Part shown: piece after piece, positions 11,523-21,485 of the stretch | Numbering within the stretch: the stretch's first letter is position 1 | Layout: every line of letters starts with the position of its first letter | Assembly (NCBI GenBank): GCA_015501595.1 | Contig: JADNRX010000401.1 | Coordinates: forward strand, 1-47,017 | Origin: Hymenopellis radicata | Taxonomy: Eukaryota; Basidiomycota; Agaricomycetes; Agaricales; Physalacriaceae | Direction of reading: 5' to 3' | Length of the DNA stretch: 47,017 nt | Notes under the pieces: model-generated | Databases searched by the model: none | Told to the model about the DNA's origin: nothing | Seen by the model: the letters and a program-made list of their open reading frames with translations, nothing else | Program-made: the position numbers and the translations under genes

Positions 11523-12769
11523 CTAAGCCGTCTCATGTGGATGCACCACCAGCTTCACGCCACTCACTCCGCCCTTGAACGACCTCTCCAGCCCTTCCGC
11601 TACACCATTCAAACCTCCGGGAAGGACCTCGAATCGGTTGGGCTTCATAATAAATCAAGGTCAGTCAACCCCCAGTGCTGACATCCGAATATCAACGTAC
11701 CACGATAATACCCTCCTCGAACAAGCCCGTGATCTTGCTCACGATCAGTTGTCCCAACTCTGCATGCGAAGGCAACGCCACGCTCCCGCCACGAAGATGA
11801 CGTGCTTGCCCTCTTCCTGCTTAACATTCGCGGGCACGACCGTGATGAATGTGCCGCCAGGAGGGAGACAGTCCGAAGCCGCCTGCTGGCATTCTGCGTC
11901 CCCTACGGTATCGTAGACCGCGGTGAGAGGGTCGGTGCCAGTCAAGGTTTTGACGACGGATGGGACGGATGTGATGGGCGTGTGGGCGCGGTCGATGAGG
12001 TCCGTCGCGCCGAGGTTTGGAGGAAGGCAAAGTGGCGCGAGGAGGCGTAGACGATGATGCGCGTGAAGCCGATGAGGTTGAGGAGTTGTATCGCTGGAAA
12101 AAATTCCCATGTAAGCATCTATTGAAAACATGATGAGGCTGCACGAACCGTATTGACCGACACAGGTGCTTCCGCCGATGATCAACGCTGTGTGGCCTGC
12201 GTATTTGTTTTCCAGGGAGAGAGTGGGATCAAGACCTAAACCGATTGGTGCTTTGCCCATGAGACCTTTGCACGCCGTGACGAAAACAGATGGGGACGGT
12301 AACCCCTTGGTCGAACGAAAGGTTTTCAGGGAGCTAGAGTTCAGCGTCAGCAGCTGCAGTGATCAAGTAGTGCGTGCAAAACCAACCCTCATGACAAAGT
12401 CAGCCGGGACGTTAATGTATTGCTGATACGCTCCTCCAAACGTCTGACAGAAGCTAGTACACAGGTGAGCTTCATATAATTAAACTATTTAGAGCAGGAG
12501 GAGGCTGACATTTTATCACCCTTAACCCATCCTTCGACGCCTTCTCCAACTGCCTCGACTTGCCCAGCGATGTCTAATCCCAGCACAGCGGGGTACTTTT
12601 CGACCAGTATGCCGAATTTCTGGATCTTCGAGTCCACAGGATTAAGCCCCGCAGCTACGATCTTGACGAGAATCTCGCCATTCGCCGGAGTAGGAATGTC
12701 ATTGGAGCGCAGGACGAATGGGCCCTGCTTCTCCTCGACGAAAAGGGATTTCTGCTGTTGTTGGGACAT
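11523..12769 (-). pseudogene. Medium-chain zinc-type alcohol dehydrogenase/enoyl reductase family gene with at least three frameshifts
   Basis: The reading starts at 12769 with MSQQQQKSLFVEEKQGPFVL and runs through the GroES-like domain (GEILVKIVAAGLNPVDSKI, YPAVLGLDIAGQVEAVGEGV), then YQQYINVPADFVM. The Rossmann half follows: HTALIIGGSTCVGQY near 12170, split by an intron before AIQLLNLIGFTRIIVY, then LGATDLIDRA and VYDTVGDAECQQAA. The C-terminus reads PNRFEVLPGGLNGVAEGLERSFKGG and stops at 11523-11525. This is the NADPH-binding medium-chain reductase family (ToxD-like trans-enoyl reductases and related oxidoreductases). Frame changes are required near 12290 (before FVTACKG), 12012 (before LGATD) and 11785 (before VALPSHAELGQL). 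The gene is therefore most likely dead. Its substrate cannot be told from the sequence. Confidence 0.75.
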
Positions 12770-13372
12770 AAAAGTTGCTGTGGAGTGAAACTGCGAATAT
12801 CGCTGTATTTGTACAATGCTTTCATGTTAGTAAGACTGGCCCAGAGCGCCACATCATGTCTAAGCCTCGGAAGAAGAAACTCGGTAGTGTCATAGTTGCT
12901 GACGAAAAAGAGGACGGCTGCCAGCAGATGAATAGAGGAACAGTTGATAGTAATCGCGAGTGACATTGACTGGTGAGAGAGCCTGTAGGCAGATGACAAA
13001 GCTGTCAGGCGAGTAAAGCGCTGAGGCACCAAGAGGTCTGACACGAAGCGTTTATTCGACAAGGAAACGACAATACCCGATGTTCGACAGCAGAGCGTTA
13101 GGGACCAGGACCAGGACCAGGAAGTAGGTGACAGGCCTGGACCAGGGATGCAGCTGAAGATCAAAACTGCGCCAAACCGCGCTTTCGGACCAAAACCACT
13201 GAGAGCCATCAGAGGCCATTAGTGGCATTGCTACCTGTCTCCTCCACCTTCCACCATGGCGCCCTCCGAATCCTTGGCCTTCGTACGAATCAGCGTTTCC
13301 CATAGAGAGCCCCAAATGTAGCTAGGCGGATGAAATTGTGAGTTGTATGTTTTTTGAATGAAATGACATTAA
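12770..13372. other. Intergenic, no supported gene
   Basis: The 5' flank of the oxidoreductase remnant and further non-coding sequence. Long minus-strand open frames here have no coherent composition or partners. A short tandem repeat lies at 13102-13122. Confidence 0.4.
13102..13122. repeat. Short tandem repeat (GGACCA)x3.5
   Basis: Three and a half perfect copies of the hexamer GGACCA are visible. It is a minor microsatellite in non-coding DNA. Confidence 0.8.
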
Positions 13373-13606
13373 TCATGCCTTGGTAAAGCTCTCCATAAAG
13401 CTCCCAGTCAATCCAAAGTCAATCCAACTAGTACTTCGTTGGCGGCCATTTCCAAAGCTCAAACCAGGCTCTTTCACGCTGGCCGCGTCGGCATATCTGG
13501 TCAGAATGCCCTTGTTCTTTTGACTCAGACTGGTCTTGTTCTCGCCCATTATGGCAACGGGCTCCGCAGAATTGGTATGCTTCGGAAGCAACGCTGATGC
13601 CAGCAT
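13373..13606 (-). CDS. Possible small basic protein of unknown function
   Basis: An open frame ending at 13373 encodes, from the ATG at 13606, MLASALLPKHTNSAEPVAIM...SFMESFTKA (77 residues). The frame is open further upstream (RTKKDAKDQA), and a TATA-like sequence with an ATG (MSAENNKSLG, near 13692) lies one frame away, so the true first exon may be split or frameshifted. No domain is recognised and coding status is uncertain. Confidence 0.25.
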   Translation of the reverse strand: MLASALLPKHTNSAEPVAIMGENKTSLSQKNKGILTRYADAASVKEPGLSFGNGRQRSTSWIDFGLTGSFMESFTKA

Positions 13607-13765
13607 CGCCTGGTCCTTGGCGTCCTTCTTGGTCCTGAACAATTACAACAAACGGTCCATCCCAGGCTTTTATTGTTTTCGGCGCTCATTGTACTCGTTC
13701 GTATATAATCCTCCCCTTACTTCCTTGAATGTTCACAAACGTCCTTAGATTCCCCCTTCATCGAA

Positions 13766-14834
13766 ATGTCTTCAGCGGCGAGCACGTCTTCCCAGCCAGT
13801 CACACCACATTCTTCTCCCCGGCAACGGGTGCCTGTCGCAGTCAGAGGCGAGGACAGGAATGCTTCTATCTACAACTGGAACCAGTCCGTGCGCGAAGAC
13901 GCGCTCGAACTCTTTCATGGCTGCCACCTTCCCCTCGACCTGCTCTCCAGTCTCAACAACCTCGTCGAATTGGAGTCCGTCCCCAAGACCCCCACTCAGC
14001 TAAATCCATACGCACCCGAATTCCAGCCAACGGCCGCGCCTCTCCCTCCATCCAAATCTCTAAAACCCCTTGCTGCCCCCAACGACCCACCATGGATGTT
14101 ATCCTTTGTCCAAGGCACGTGGCGCCACCATACAGATCGTATTCATCTCGCACGAGACGCCTGCTTTATGATTTCCTCCCCATCCTTCTCCCTCTCTCGC
14201 GACATCAAAGTCCTCGCAGACAAATTCTGCGACCGCGCTGCCTTCCTCAAGTTTCAAGGCGGACCAGAAACCATCACGCCATTCGCCACAGAAGTCATCG
14301 ATACGATGCAACGACTCCTTGGGCTCGAAGCTGCGGAGGAATTTAGGTGTTGCCTCGTGGACGTTGTGGCGCTCACGTTCACGAATGTGTGGGAGATTGT
14401 AAGCTTATTCTCCGTATCACATCTAGGCCGTCTTATTGACTTCGTCCCTATAGGAAGTTCCTAAGGCTATCAACATTGGAGGCACGATGCCGCTGGAGCT
14501 CGCGATTGCTGGCGTGTCTCTTGGCGCGTTCATGGCACAGCTGCATGCTTTCAATCTTCTTGAAGGCGCGCTAGTTACGCAAGCGCTCGCCTCCATGTTT
14601 CGCACGAGCGCGTCGATGGAGCATCTCCAAGCTATGCACGTCATTGTCAACCAGCGTGGGCTCGAGGTATTGGACTATGCCGCGTGCCACGAGGGAGGAG
14701 TTCTTGGGCTTCCTTGATAGATGGGTCGTCGGTGTGAAAGAGGATGTGAGTTTGGTGGGTTGCAGTATCCCTCTCCCGTGAAGATTAGGTGGGTGGAGGA
14801 GATCAAGGCGAAAGTTACCACGCTGAGAGCTTAA
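13766..14834 (+). CDS. Alpha-helical protein, possibly MIF4G-like, with a probable frameshift near its end
   Basis: A TATA-like GTATATAAT at about 13698 precedes an ATG at 13766. Exon 1 runs to 14399; a 55 nt intron (GTAAGC...CTATAG) leads to exon 2. The protein starts with a Ser/Pro-rich tail (MSSAASTSSQPVTPHSSP). Helical repeats follow: IHLARDACFMISSPSFSLSR, AAFLKFQGGPETITPFATEV, MPLELAIAGVSLGAFMAQLH and FNLLEGALVTQALASMFRTS. The order of helices is reminiscent of MIF4G/HEAT domains of translation-initiation-factor-like proteins, but no diagnostic motif is certain. The annotated frame stops at 14717. The neighbouring frame continues as EEFLGFLDRWVVGVKED and, after an intron, WVEEIKAKV to a stop at 14834. 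A single-base shift near 14690 therefore probably separates the two parts. Confidence 0.5.
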
Positions 14835-15128
14835 CGTATTGAACGTACACCGCGATTCATACTACTGTAATCTATTGTAATGAAGAAGTCCGTTATGTAC
14901 AACCTTCGGATGTAAAGGGAATGAATGACTGCGAGATCCTCTATACTTTCCCTCCTTGCCATCTGGCAGGTGGCGGCGAGAACTACGTCCGACGCAAGCT
15001 GCTGAGATGATGTTATATTAAGGTTGAAATATGAACCAAGTGTAATTCAATCACAATCATTGTTTACGCATAGTCAACGAGTTGGGTGAAGACGGTCGCT
15101 AAAGTAATTGAGGAAGGATCTCGGGAGT

Positions 15129-15788
15129 TCACAAGTATACGCCACATTGAGGAATAGAGAACCTTTTCACACAATCGAACATCATAAAAGGTGTGGCTGC
15201 TGTGATATCACCAAACGGAGACGCGAACATCGGGAGCCTGGCATCATAGTCATAGGCAAACGTCGCGTCCCCCAACGCGACGACCACGAACGACTCCGGC
15301 ATGGGCAGAACGACGCCGCGAAACATGTCCATCACCGCAACGTGGAACGGCCAATGTGGACCGCTCAGCGCGAGAGAACGCATGTGGTGGAGGTGGGGCG
15401 AGAGCAGCTCAACGAGCGCGTTCTGGTGATCACTTGTAAAAGGAGCGCTGGCGCTGTCGGGAAGAACGATGGTGACGTCGATGGCGCAGCCCTTTGTGCG
15501 GGCAAGAAGCGACCGGTTGAACGCGAGAGCAGGCGCTGGGGCGGACACTTCAATCACAATCGACGTCCAGAGGGACGCGGCGTTGACAGCCATATCGCTC
15601 CAGTGGTGGCAGACACTGATGATGTTGAAGAGGACACTGAGACGGGTGCGGGCGGGGAAGGAGAAGATGAGGTGGTGGAAGACGATGAGCCAGATCTCGA
15701 CTGGAAGGCCATTGAGGACGGCTGGTGGTGCGGGCTTGGGTACGCCAGATACCGCCACATCTTGCGTAAGGTACTCGTACGAGTTCAT
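15129..15788 (-). CDS. Short F-box protein
   Basis: A single open frame of 219 codons runs from the ATG at 15788. Residues 25-75 form a conventional F-box: LNGLPVEIWLIVFHHLI, then LFNIISVCHHWSDMAVNAASLW. Two or three leucine-rich units follow (NALVELLSPHLHHMRSLALSGP, ESFVVVALGDATFAYDY). Agaricomycete F-box proteins of this kind usually reach 400-600 residues, so the gene looks truncated at its 3' end or has a further exon I cannot place. It is unrelated in sequence to the F1-F3 cluster. A ubiquitin-ligase adaptor role is inferred. Confidence 0.6.
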   Translation of the reverse strand: MNSYEYLTQDVAVSGVPKPAPPAVLNGLPVEIWLIVFHHLIFSFPARTRLSVLFNIISVCHHWSDMAVNAASLWTSIVIEVSAPAPALAFNRSLLARTKGCAIDVTIVLPDSASAPFTSDHQNALVELLSPHLHHMRSLALSGPHWPFHVAVMDMFRGVVLPMPESFVVVALGDATFAYDYDARLPMFASPFGDITAATPFMMFDCVKRFSIPQCGVYL

Positions 15789-16408
15789 GTTTTAACTACG
15801 AAGCTACGCATTAGGACGAGTATCACCCGAGCCAATGCCATAAGACTAACCTTTTTTAAGAAGCTGAGCGTGAGGAAATATAGAAATGAGGAGGTGGTGA
15901 AGGATTGGAAGATTCGACGAGATTCACAAGTTGTCACCGGGACGAACTTTGAGCGTTGAAAGTTGGGAAGATGCAGTATTGAGGGAAGCTAGAATGTGTC
16001 CTTTATATATATTCTCCAGAAGCGACAAAGCAATTCCACGCACCATTGTCCGTTGGTGGACTATCGAAAATAGTAATACCGCTGCCGCCCGAGAGAACAA
16101 TAGGCCACAGTGGCTAAAGGCAGTAAACAGGTCTTCATACGCGTCCACAGTTGGAACTTGGCGATGGACCAAGCTTGGACCAAGCGTCCGTTCTTAGCTC
16201 ATTGTACCGCATCTATCAATCAACCAAATGTTCGTCGTTCAAAGACGTGCGCGTTGCAGAAAGCTGTAGATCCTCGCCAGTCCTAGAATACTGGGCCCGG
16301 CGCAACTACCATGCCGAAATGGTGGGAGCCAACATAGGGCACATCGACCACCCGACCCAAGAAGATGTCGAATGGTTGAAACGCAAAGTCCTTCGATTCC
16401 CGTCGGCT

Positions 16409-16697
16409 TGCCTAGTAAAATTTCTTTACTACATCATTGAGTCGACGTCCCCACATTTCCTGACAGATCCGAGTCAGATGGTCGCATCGCAATGCATTGA
16501 GAGAAGTACGACGAGGCCAAGAACAGGCAATAATGACCCCCCTTCGATGTTCGCAGTTGGTGAAAGAGAAGTGCCGTGGAAAGAAACGACTCTGCGTGGG
16601 AAAAAAGGTACCAAAGCAACTTGCTCAAAAGTCTTGCAAAAGTCAGTGCTTAATAGCTACCCATGGCGGATAAACCACAACCTGAACATACGATTTA
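16409..16697 (+). repeat. Direct repeat, left copy, flanking the MLKL_NTD-like/secreted protein segment
   Basis: This segment aligns with 19804-20225 in the same orientation. Shared blocks include AGTAAAATTTCTTTAC, CCCACATTTCC with GACAGATCCGAGT, GTGGAAAGAAAC, GTGGGAAAAAAGGT and TGAACATAC. The left copy is about 130 bp shorter because of internal deletions. No coding capacity, terminal inverted repeats or target-site duplication was found, so the repeat type is unknown. Confidence 0.75.
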
Positions 16698-16820
16698 TAC
16701 GTGTTGAACGCGGTGCGAACGACGAGCCCTGCTGTTCATATACAGCTATCAATGCTGTGTTATCGACATGCACGGATGATCCCATCAACAGCATGCCCTC
16801 GCTTTCGTCTTACTCTCATC

Positions 16821-18422
16821 ATGATGCCCGTTCAGGACATCTGCACGGCCGACTGCTCTCAGACTGTGGACGTAGAGGCTGACGATCCTAGTGACGAGGA
16901 TGCGGAATCGTACTATAAGAGTTGCTGGTCTTACATCTCAGACTCTGAAGACGGGGATGATATAGAGGAGCCTGATTGTTCGGGCAGTGAAGATGACGAG
17001 GCCATATGTTCGAGTGGAAATATGGGGATTGATCAGCTCACTTGGATAAATGAATACTCTTGGAGGTGGGTGCCCCTCCAGCCAAGGTTTGTAGCTTGCC
17101 AATCCCTCTCCGTAGTGCACACCTCTCACACTGATGCTTTACTAGCGACGTCAGAGATCTGGACTTCGATGGGGTTGGACAAAGGATGGGTTTTGGAAAG
17201 TGAGTATGGGCAATGGTTGGATACACTGGTGCATGTTCAAGAGAGGATGTCGGATGCTGTGGCTCTTCTTTCTGACACCGTAGGTGGGCTGGCAAGACAG
17301 CAGCATCAGATTCTTTCGCATCGGAAAATGCAAGGCTTCGTGAGTATATGTTGCAATTAATTGCCCATGGAGTCTGACTTGTTAGACGGTCACCTATCAC
17401 GAGACACTGCAAGCGCTGCTCATTGTCATCGAGCGCAGCACAAGAGCTTGGACTGACGCAGACTGGTTAGACGTGCACAACTTGAACATTCCCGGTCGAA
17501 GGATGTACCACTGCTCGTTCACCTCAAGTTTGTTTGACCAAAGGATTCTCCTTGATCAATCACCAGGCAGACCATGGAAGGATCTTGCGGACGTCATGCA
17601 GATTACCCTACCGTACTTCCGAGAGATGACCGCTCGCGTTGAAGCACTTTCGAAGCTTCATAGAGTGGACTGCTCCTCCGGTTCCTCCGACTCGACATCA
17701 ACCTTTGGACCGACAACTATATCCAACCTTATTGCATGCCTCGATGTCGCGGAGAGTGTTGCGAAACTGGTGCCAGTGCTCGGGGACGTCCTCGAGGGTA
17801 CATGCGGAATCCTACGGAAGATCGTCCAAGCTGCAGAGGTGAGTGAACGGTACTTGATAATTGACACTAATGGGTGCGTTCACGACAGGGTGCGCGCGCT
17901 GCCCGCGAGGAGTGCAAGGCTCTTGCAGAACACACGGCGTGTATTACGCTTGCGATTGTCACCGAGATTGCATCCAGAGCTAGTACTGGGAGCGGGACAG
18001 AAATCAAGAGGATTTGTGATCTATCTGCGTACGATCCACATCCAGACGTTCGGCGCGTCGTGTCTGACTTGGCTTACAGCATCATTGTTGAAGTTAACCA
18101 AACAATTCAGAAACTGTCGAAGCTCGGGGGCCTGAAGTACTTTGCCTCGCGTGGAAAGATCAAAGCCCAGGTTCAAGAACTGCGGGCGCAAGTGGATAAT
18201 GCACGGATCTCGTTTCAGGTTTCCGTTCTACATGCTTACTACCTACCGAATTCTTTTTCACACTTCCAAAAGATTGGCAACGATATCAGGACGACTCGAT
18301 TACTCTATGATCTCAGCATGAATGCAGGCAAGGCTCATGTCGCGTGTCGACGATATATACAAGGTTCAGACGAGGATGGATGGCAAGCTGGATACGACAC
18401 ACAGATAGAAAACTCGATATGA
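16821..18422 (+). CDS. MLKL_NTD-like helical-bundle protein, probably a truncated NLR-type or pseudokinase-type gene
   Basis: Exons end near 17339, 17836 and 18218, with introns of about 46-54 nt. The N-terminal 90 residues are acidic (DPSDEDAESYYKSCWSY, SEDGDDIEEPDCSGSEDD). A coiled region (about 130-180) includes LVHVQERMSDAVALLSDTV. Residues 280-440 match the four-helix bundle found at the N-terminus of many agaricomycete NLR-like, TPR and kinase proteins: VPVLGDVLEGTCGILRKIV, AREECKALAEHTACITLAIV and IQKLSKLGGLKYFASRGKIK, then AQVQELRAQVDNARISFQ. Downstream, other frames read MDGKLDTTHR and RKLDMILVKVRRM, the usual continuation of this architecture, so the C-terminus is frameshifted and no NACHT or kinase domain follows. 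A role in cell-death signalling is inference. An alternative start is the ATG at 16752. Confidence 0.6.
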
Positions 18423-18975
18423 TTCTAGTAAAGGTTCGTAGGATGATCACTTCTCGTCCGATTGATGATTTACTCCTTCGCGTTAGATGCACGGCGCTGG
18501 GTACGGAGACGGACAAGCTTATGTGGATGGAGAATGAGGACTGGTAGATAGGCAAGTGACCAGACATGATTCGCGCATTGTAATAGTCTCTACATTTATC
18601 TTGCCATTTCAGCATGACTGGATAAAATTTCTTGTAGCGATCCTGTACTATAATCGTATATCATTCAACTCTCCCAGCATATCAACAATCTTCGACACGG
18701 TGGTCAGAAAAAGACTTTGTTATACGCCGCACTCTGCGAGATGCGTGTCGCCCCATCCGTCCCACGGTGCTGACAGCCGTTGTTCTCAGACATCGCAGTG
18801 GTAACTGCGCGACTGAACAGCGTGCAGGTATAATACACCCGTTGATCAGCCTGCCAGTGCGTCCCATAGTCATCCAAGAACACGTTGAACGACTTGCACA
18901 AAAGATTGGCTGAGCATATCGCTGTGCATTCTATTGATCGTATCATATCATATCAGACAAATGCAATGGACAATA

Positions 18976-19448
18976 CTACAGAAAGGCCGACGCACCGTGT
19001 ATCTGAAAAACATATCCGTATCCAAGATAACTCGACGGATCGACTATCGCAGAGCACTCTTTCGCGTAGAGCTCCCGGAACCTGGCAGTCCTAGTTTCCG
19101 CGGCGGGTGGACATTGCATGGCCTGCGCAGGCGATAAACGGGAAAGCGCAGCGCAGGTCATCTAAGCAACGTCAGGCGGGGATAACGAGGAGGAGAAAAG
19201 AGCGCGCGACGTACAGTGTCCAAGCAGACTGCACCAGCGTTCCGTGCGCCATCGCAGGTCCCGGCTTCCGTATATACCCAGCCGGGGTGGGATGAATGTC
19301 CAAACTCGGGCGGTAGTGGAGCACCAAACTTGTTGGAGATGGTAGGGAGCTGGTGTTCAAACGCGATGTCCGAGTTAAGGAGTACCTCGACTGGTGTGGC
19401 GAGAGCACGAAGAAATGGAATTAGCAGAACTAGTAGAGTCTGATGCAT
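18976..19448 (-). CDS. Small secreted cysteine-containing protein
   Basis: Two exons (19448-19215 and 19161-18976) with a 53 nt phase-0 intron (GTACGT...GCTTAG) give 139 codons. Residues 1-17 (MHQTLLVLLIPFLRALA) form a good signal peptide with an ALA cleavage site. The mature part has five cysteines (TCDG, VCLD, MTCAA, MQCPP, KECSA), no membrane segment and no recognised domain. A TATA box lies about 50 bp upstream. Small secreted proteins of this size are common in mushroom genomes and include effectors and cell-surface proteins, but no function can be assigned here. It lies tail-to-tail with the MLKL_NTD-like gene, and both are bracketed by the direct repeats at 16409 and 19804. Confidence 0.55.
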
Positions 19449-19496
19449 CTGCAAGGAAGGGAACCAAGGCCTATCCAAAATACGTGTATCTGGGTG

Positions 19497-19503
19497 TTTA
19501 TAA
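19497..19503 (-). promoter_or_regulatory. TATA box of the small secreted protein gene
   Basis: On the minus strand the sequence reads TTATAAA, about 50 bp upstream of the ATG at 19448, a usual fungal spacing. Confidence 0.4.
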
Positions 19504-19686
19504 GATCCGAGCAGGTGAGCTTCTAAGCGCCGAAGAGGATTATCGCATGATGCATGGACACGAGACCCAGGCCCGCATGCCACTGTCTTGTCGCGAGAAG
19601 AAGAGGGTAGCTAGATGTACGCAGTATCGTAGTGCCATACTGTAGTCTAGCGTCCGGCGATCTGGAAAGGTCCGTGCCGTGTAATT

Positions 19687-19704
19687 GATGATGATGATGA
19701 TGAT
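19687..19704. repeat. Microsatellite (GAT)x6
   Basis: Six perfect GAT triplets lie in non-coding DNA upstream of the secreted protein gene. Confidence 0.9.
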
Positions 19705-19803
19705 GGCGAAGTCTTTGCCAGGGTGCATAGACCAGCGTGAGGGACAGCTGCCGAACATCGAGCACTAGAAGACCCCAAACGGTGAAACGCGAAGCCCGTC
19801 ACC

Positions 19804-20225
19804 TGGCCCAGTAAAATTTCTTTACATCATTCAGTCGAAGGTCCCACATTTCCTCTTGACAGATCCGAGTTCTGATTCGGCCAGGTGGTCGCCTCGCAGG
19901 AATAGCACATAGTACATTGAAACTTAAAGAAGTACAAGGCAAAGAAAAGGGCGATAATGACTCCCGGTGAGAAGCCGCAGTTGGCGAAAGATCATTGCCG
20001 CGAGGATGGGAGGTGGAAAGAAACAACTCTTCGTGGGAAAAAAGGTATCAAAGCAGCGTAAAAGCTTCCTCAAACAACTCCAATCATTATTGGCTGATTT
20101 TGACATGGAAACAGGCAGAGTTCACTGTCTCCACACCTTGCAATAAATGATGAACATTGCTCGTTACAAGTCAGTGCTGAAAAGCCACGCATGGCGGGGA
20201 GAATCACAACATGAACATACCATTT
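19804..20225 (+). repeat. Direct repeat, right copy, ending just before the tRNA gene
   Basis: This is the longer copy of the element at 16409-16697. Similarity ends about 15 bp before the tRNA-Ile gene. Copy 1 has no tRNA-like sequence at the equivalent place, so the tRNA is not part of the repeat. Confidence 0.75.
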
Positions 20226-20239
20226 GTTGCTCACTCAAC

Positions 20240-20313
20240 GGCCGACTAGCTCAGCTGGTTAGAGCGTCGTGCTAATAACGCGAAGGTCTTGGGTTCGATC
20301 CCCACGTTGGCCA
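20240..20313 (+). tRNA. tRNA-Ile (anticodon AAT), intronless
   Basis: The 74 nt folds into a complete cloverleaf. The acceptor arms GGCCGAC and GTTGGCC pair over 7 bp (one G-U), followed by discriminator A. The D-arm is GCTC...GAGC. The anticodon stem TCGTG/CGCGA carries the loop CTAATAA, giving anticodon AAT (reads AUU, Ile; A34 normally becomes inosine). The T-loop is TTCGATC on a stem with one outer mismatch. The D-arm (TAGCTCAGCTGG) and GGTTCGATCCC match the pol III A and B boxes. Confidence 0.95.
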
Positions 20314-20364
20314 TATCCTTTATTGCATCTTGTTTTGCATTTTGCAGGACGCCACACTGGAAAT

Positions 20365-20804
20365 TAGGGTTGCGCAGTATATTCCCCGAGGCGGTTAGTA
20401 ACCTCGGCGGAATATACCCCCATTTTAGGGTGTGTTATTAACGGTTACTAACCGTTATTAACCGCACACGTGATGCAATGTGGCGCATTTTCGCGGTCTG
20501 AAGCAAAATTGTCTTCTCAGGCCCTCAGAGACCTGTCCAGTGGCTTCAAAGTCCTCTAATTTGAGTTCTACTGATCTTCTGATGAATTATGTGGTCTAGT
20601 GTGGCCCTCTTGCGTACAAATTACCCTCCTTCTCACCGATTCCGCCCCGACGCGCCTGCCTGCTCACATGATTGCATCATGTGATAGGTTATTAACCGCC
20701 CATACCTTACCTCTCGGCGGGGGTGTTAATAACCCGGTAATTAACCGTTATTAACCGGTTAAATATCGAACGGCGCGATATTCGAGGTATCCTGCGCAAC
20801 CCTA
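20365..20804. mobile_element. Non-autonomous hAT-type transposon (MITE), 440 bp, with perfect TIRs and TSD
   Basis: The ends are exact inverted repeats: TAGGGTTGCGCAG at 20365-20377 and CTGCGCAACCCTA at 20792-20804. They are flanked directly by the 8 bp duplication CTGGAAAT at 20357-20364 and 20805-20812. An 8 bp target duplication and a TIR fitting YARNG are hallmarks of the hAT superfamily. The interior has no transposase. It carries several copies of a TTATTAACCG-like motif in both orientations near both ends, which may be transposase-binding subterminal repeats, and a palindrome CACATGATTGCATCATGTG near 20662. The perfect TSD indicates a recent insertion about 50 bp downstream of the tRNA gene. 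Confidence 0.92.
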
Positions 20805-20812
20805 CTGGAAAT

Positions 20813-21485
20813 CAAGTTCTAACTTCCAAGCTCTCCGTACCAAATCTTCACCCACGGCACTCTGCTGGGTCATAATAAGTCTTAAGGATCTCACAGGGCA
20901 TTATCTTCATTACATATTCACGAACCTTTATCCTCCTCGGTCGTGTTGGATGGAGAAACTGTCGGTGCCGTGTCAAGGTCATATGTAGTAGATACTGCAC
21001 CGTGATCCTACCCGGTGAACGAGGATTCTGTTCTGAAAAACGTAGCGGCCCCAACTGGTTCCTCTTAACTAGCTTACTTTCATGGAGTCTCTTCATTCTT
21101 CTGTCCGGTCCCCGCTTCAAATGGAGTACATTTCGCCTCTTCCGCCTGCCAAAACCCCCAACCATTGTGTGCGCGATGTTCTCGCTCACAGCAAACACGC
21201 CTCACGATTTGGTGGCCTTCTGTCTTACGGGCTATCCTCGAATGGGAGACCGGATTCCAGTTTCCGGCTTTCAACCAGCCCCCCCAAATGAGTTTTAAGC
21301 CTCTGTCAATGTCATAGTCGCGTGTCCCGAGGCGCCTTTTGCATCTCGTGCCCAATCTTCTCAATTATATCCAAATCATCGCTGCGTTTGAAAGGTAACA
21401 CACGATGAAATTGTTCACTACACAAGTCCATACAGTCCAGATAAGAAAACCAAGCGAGACGAGAGCAACAGGCGCGAGTCCAGTC
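20813..21485. other. Intergenic, no supported gene
   Basis: This lies downstream of the MITE and is the 3' flank of the coiled-coil gene on the minus strand. Open frames here are short and lack any recognisable feature. Confidence 0.4.

Noticed and set aside
12655..13209. Minus-strand open frame of 184 codons
   Set aside because: It overlaps the oxidoreductase start, contains a low-complexity SWSWSWSL run from the GGACCA repeat, and shows no motif.
15108..15959. Plus-strand open frame of 283 codons
   Set aside because: It is antisense to the F-box gene at 15129-15788, whose F-box motif is clear; the plus frame is Arg/His/Glu-rich antisense translation.
16409..20225. Paired direct repeats as LTRs of a retrotransposon
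   Set aside because: The copies differ in length by about a third, lack TG...CA ends and a primer-binding site, and no reverse transcriptase or integrase lies between them.
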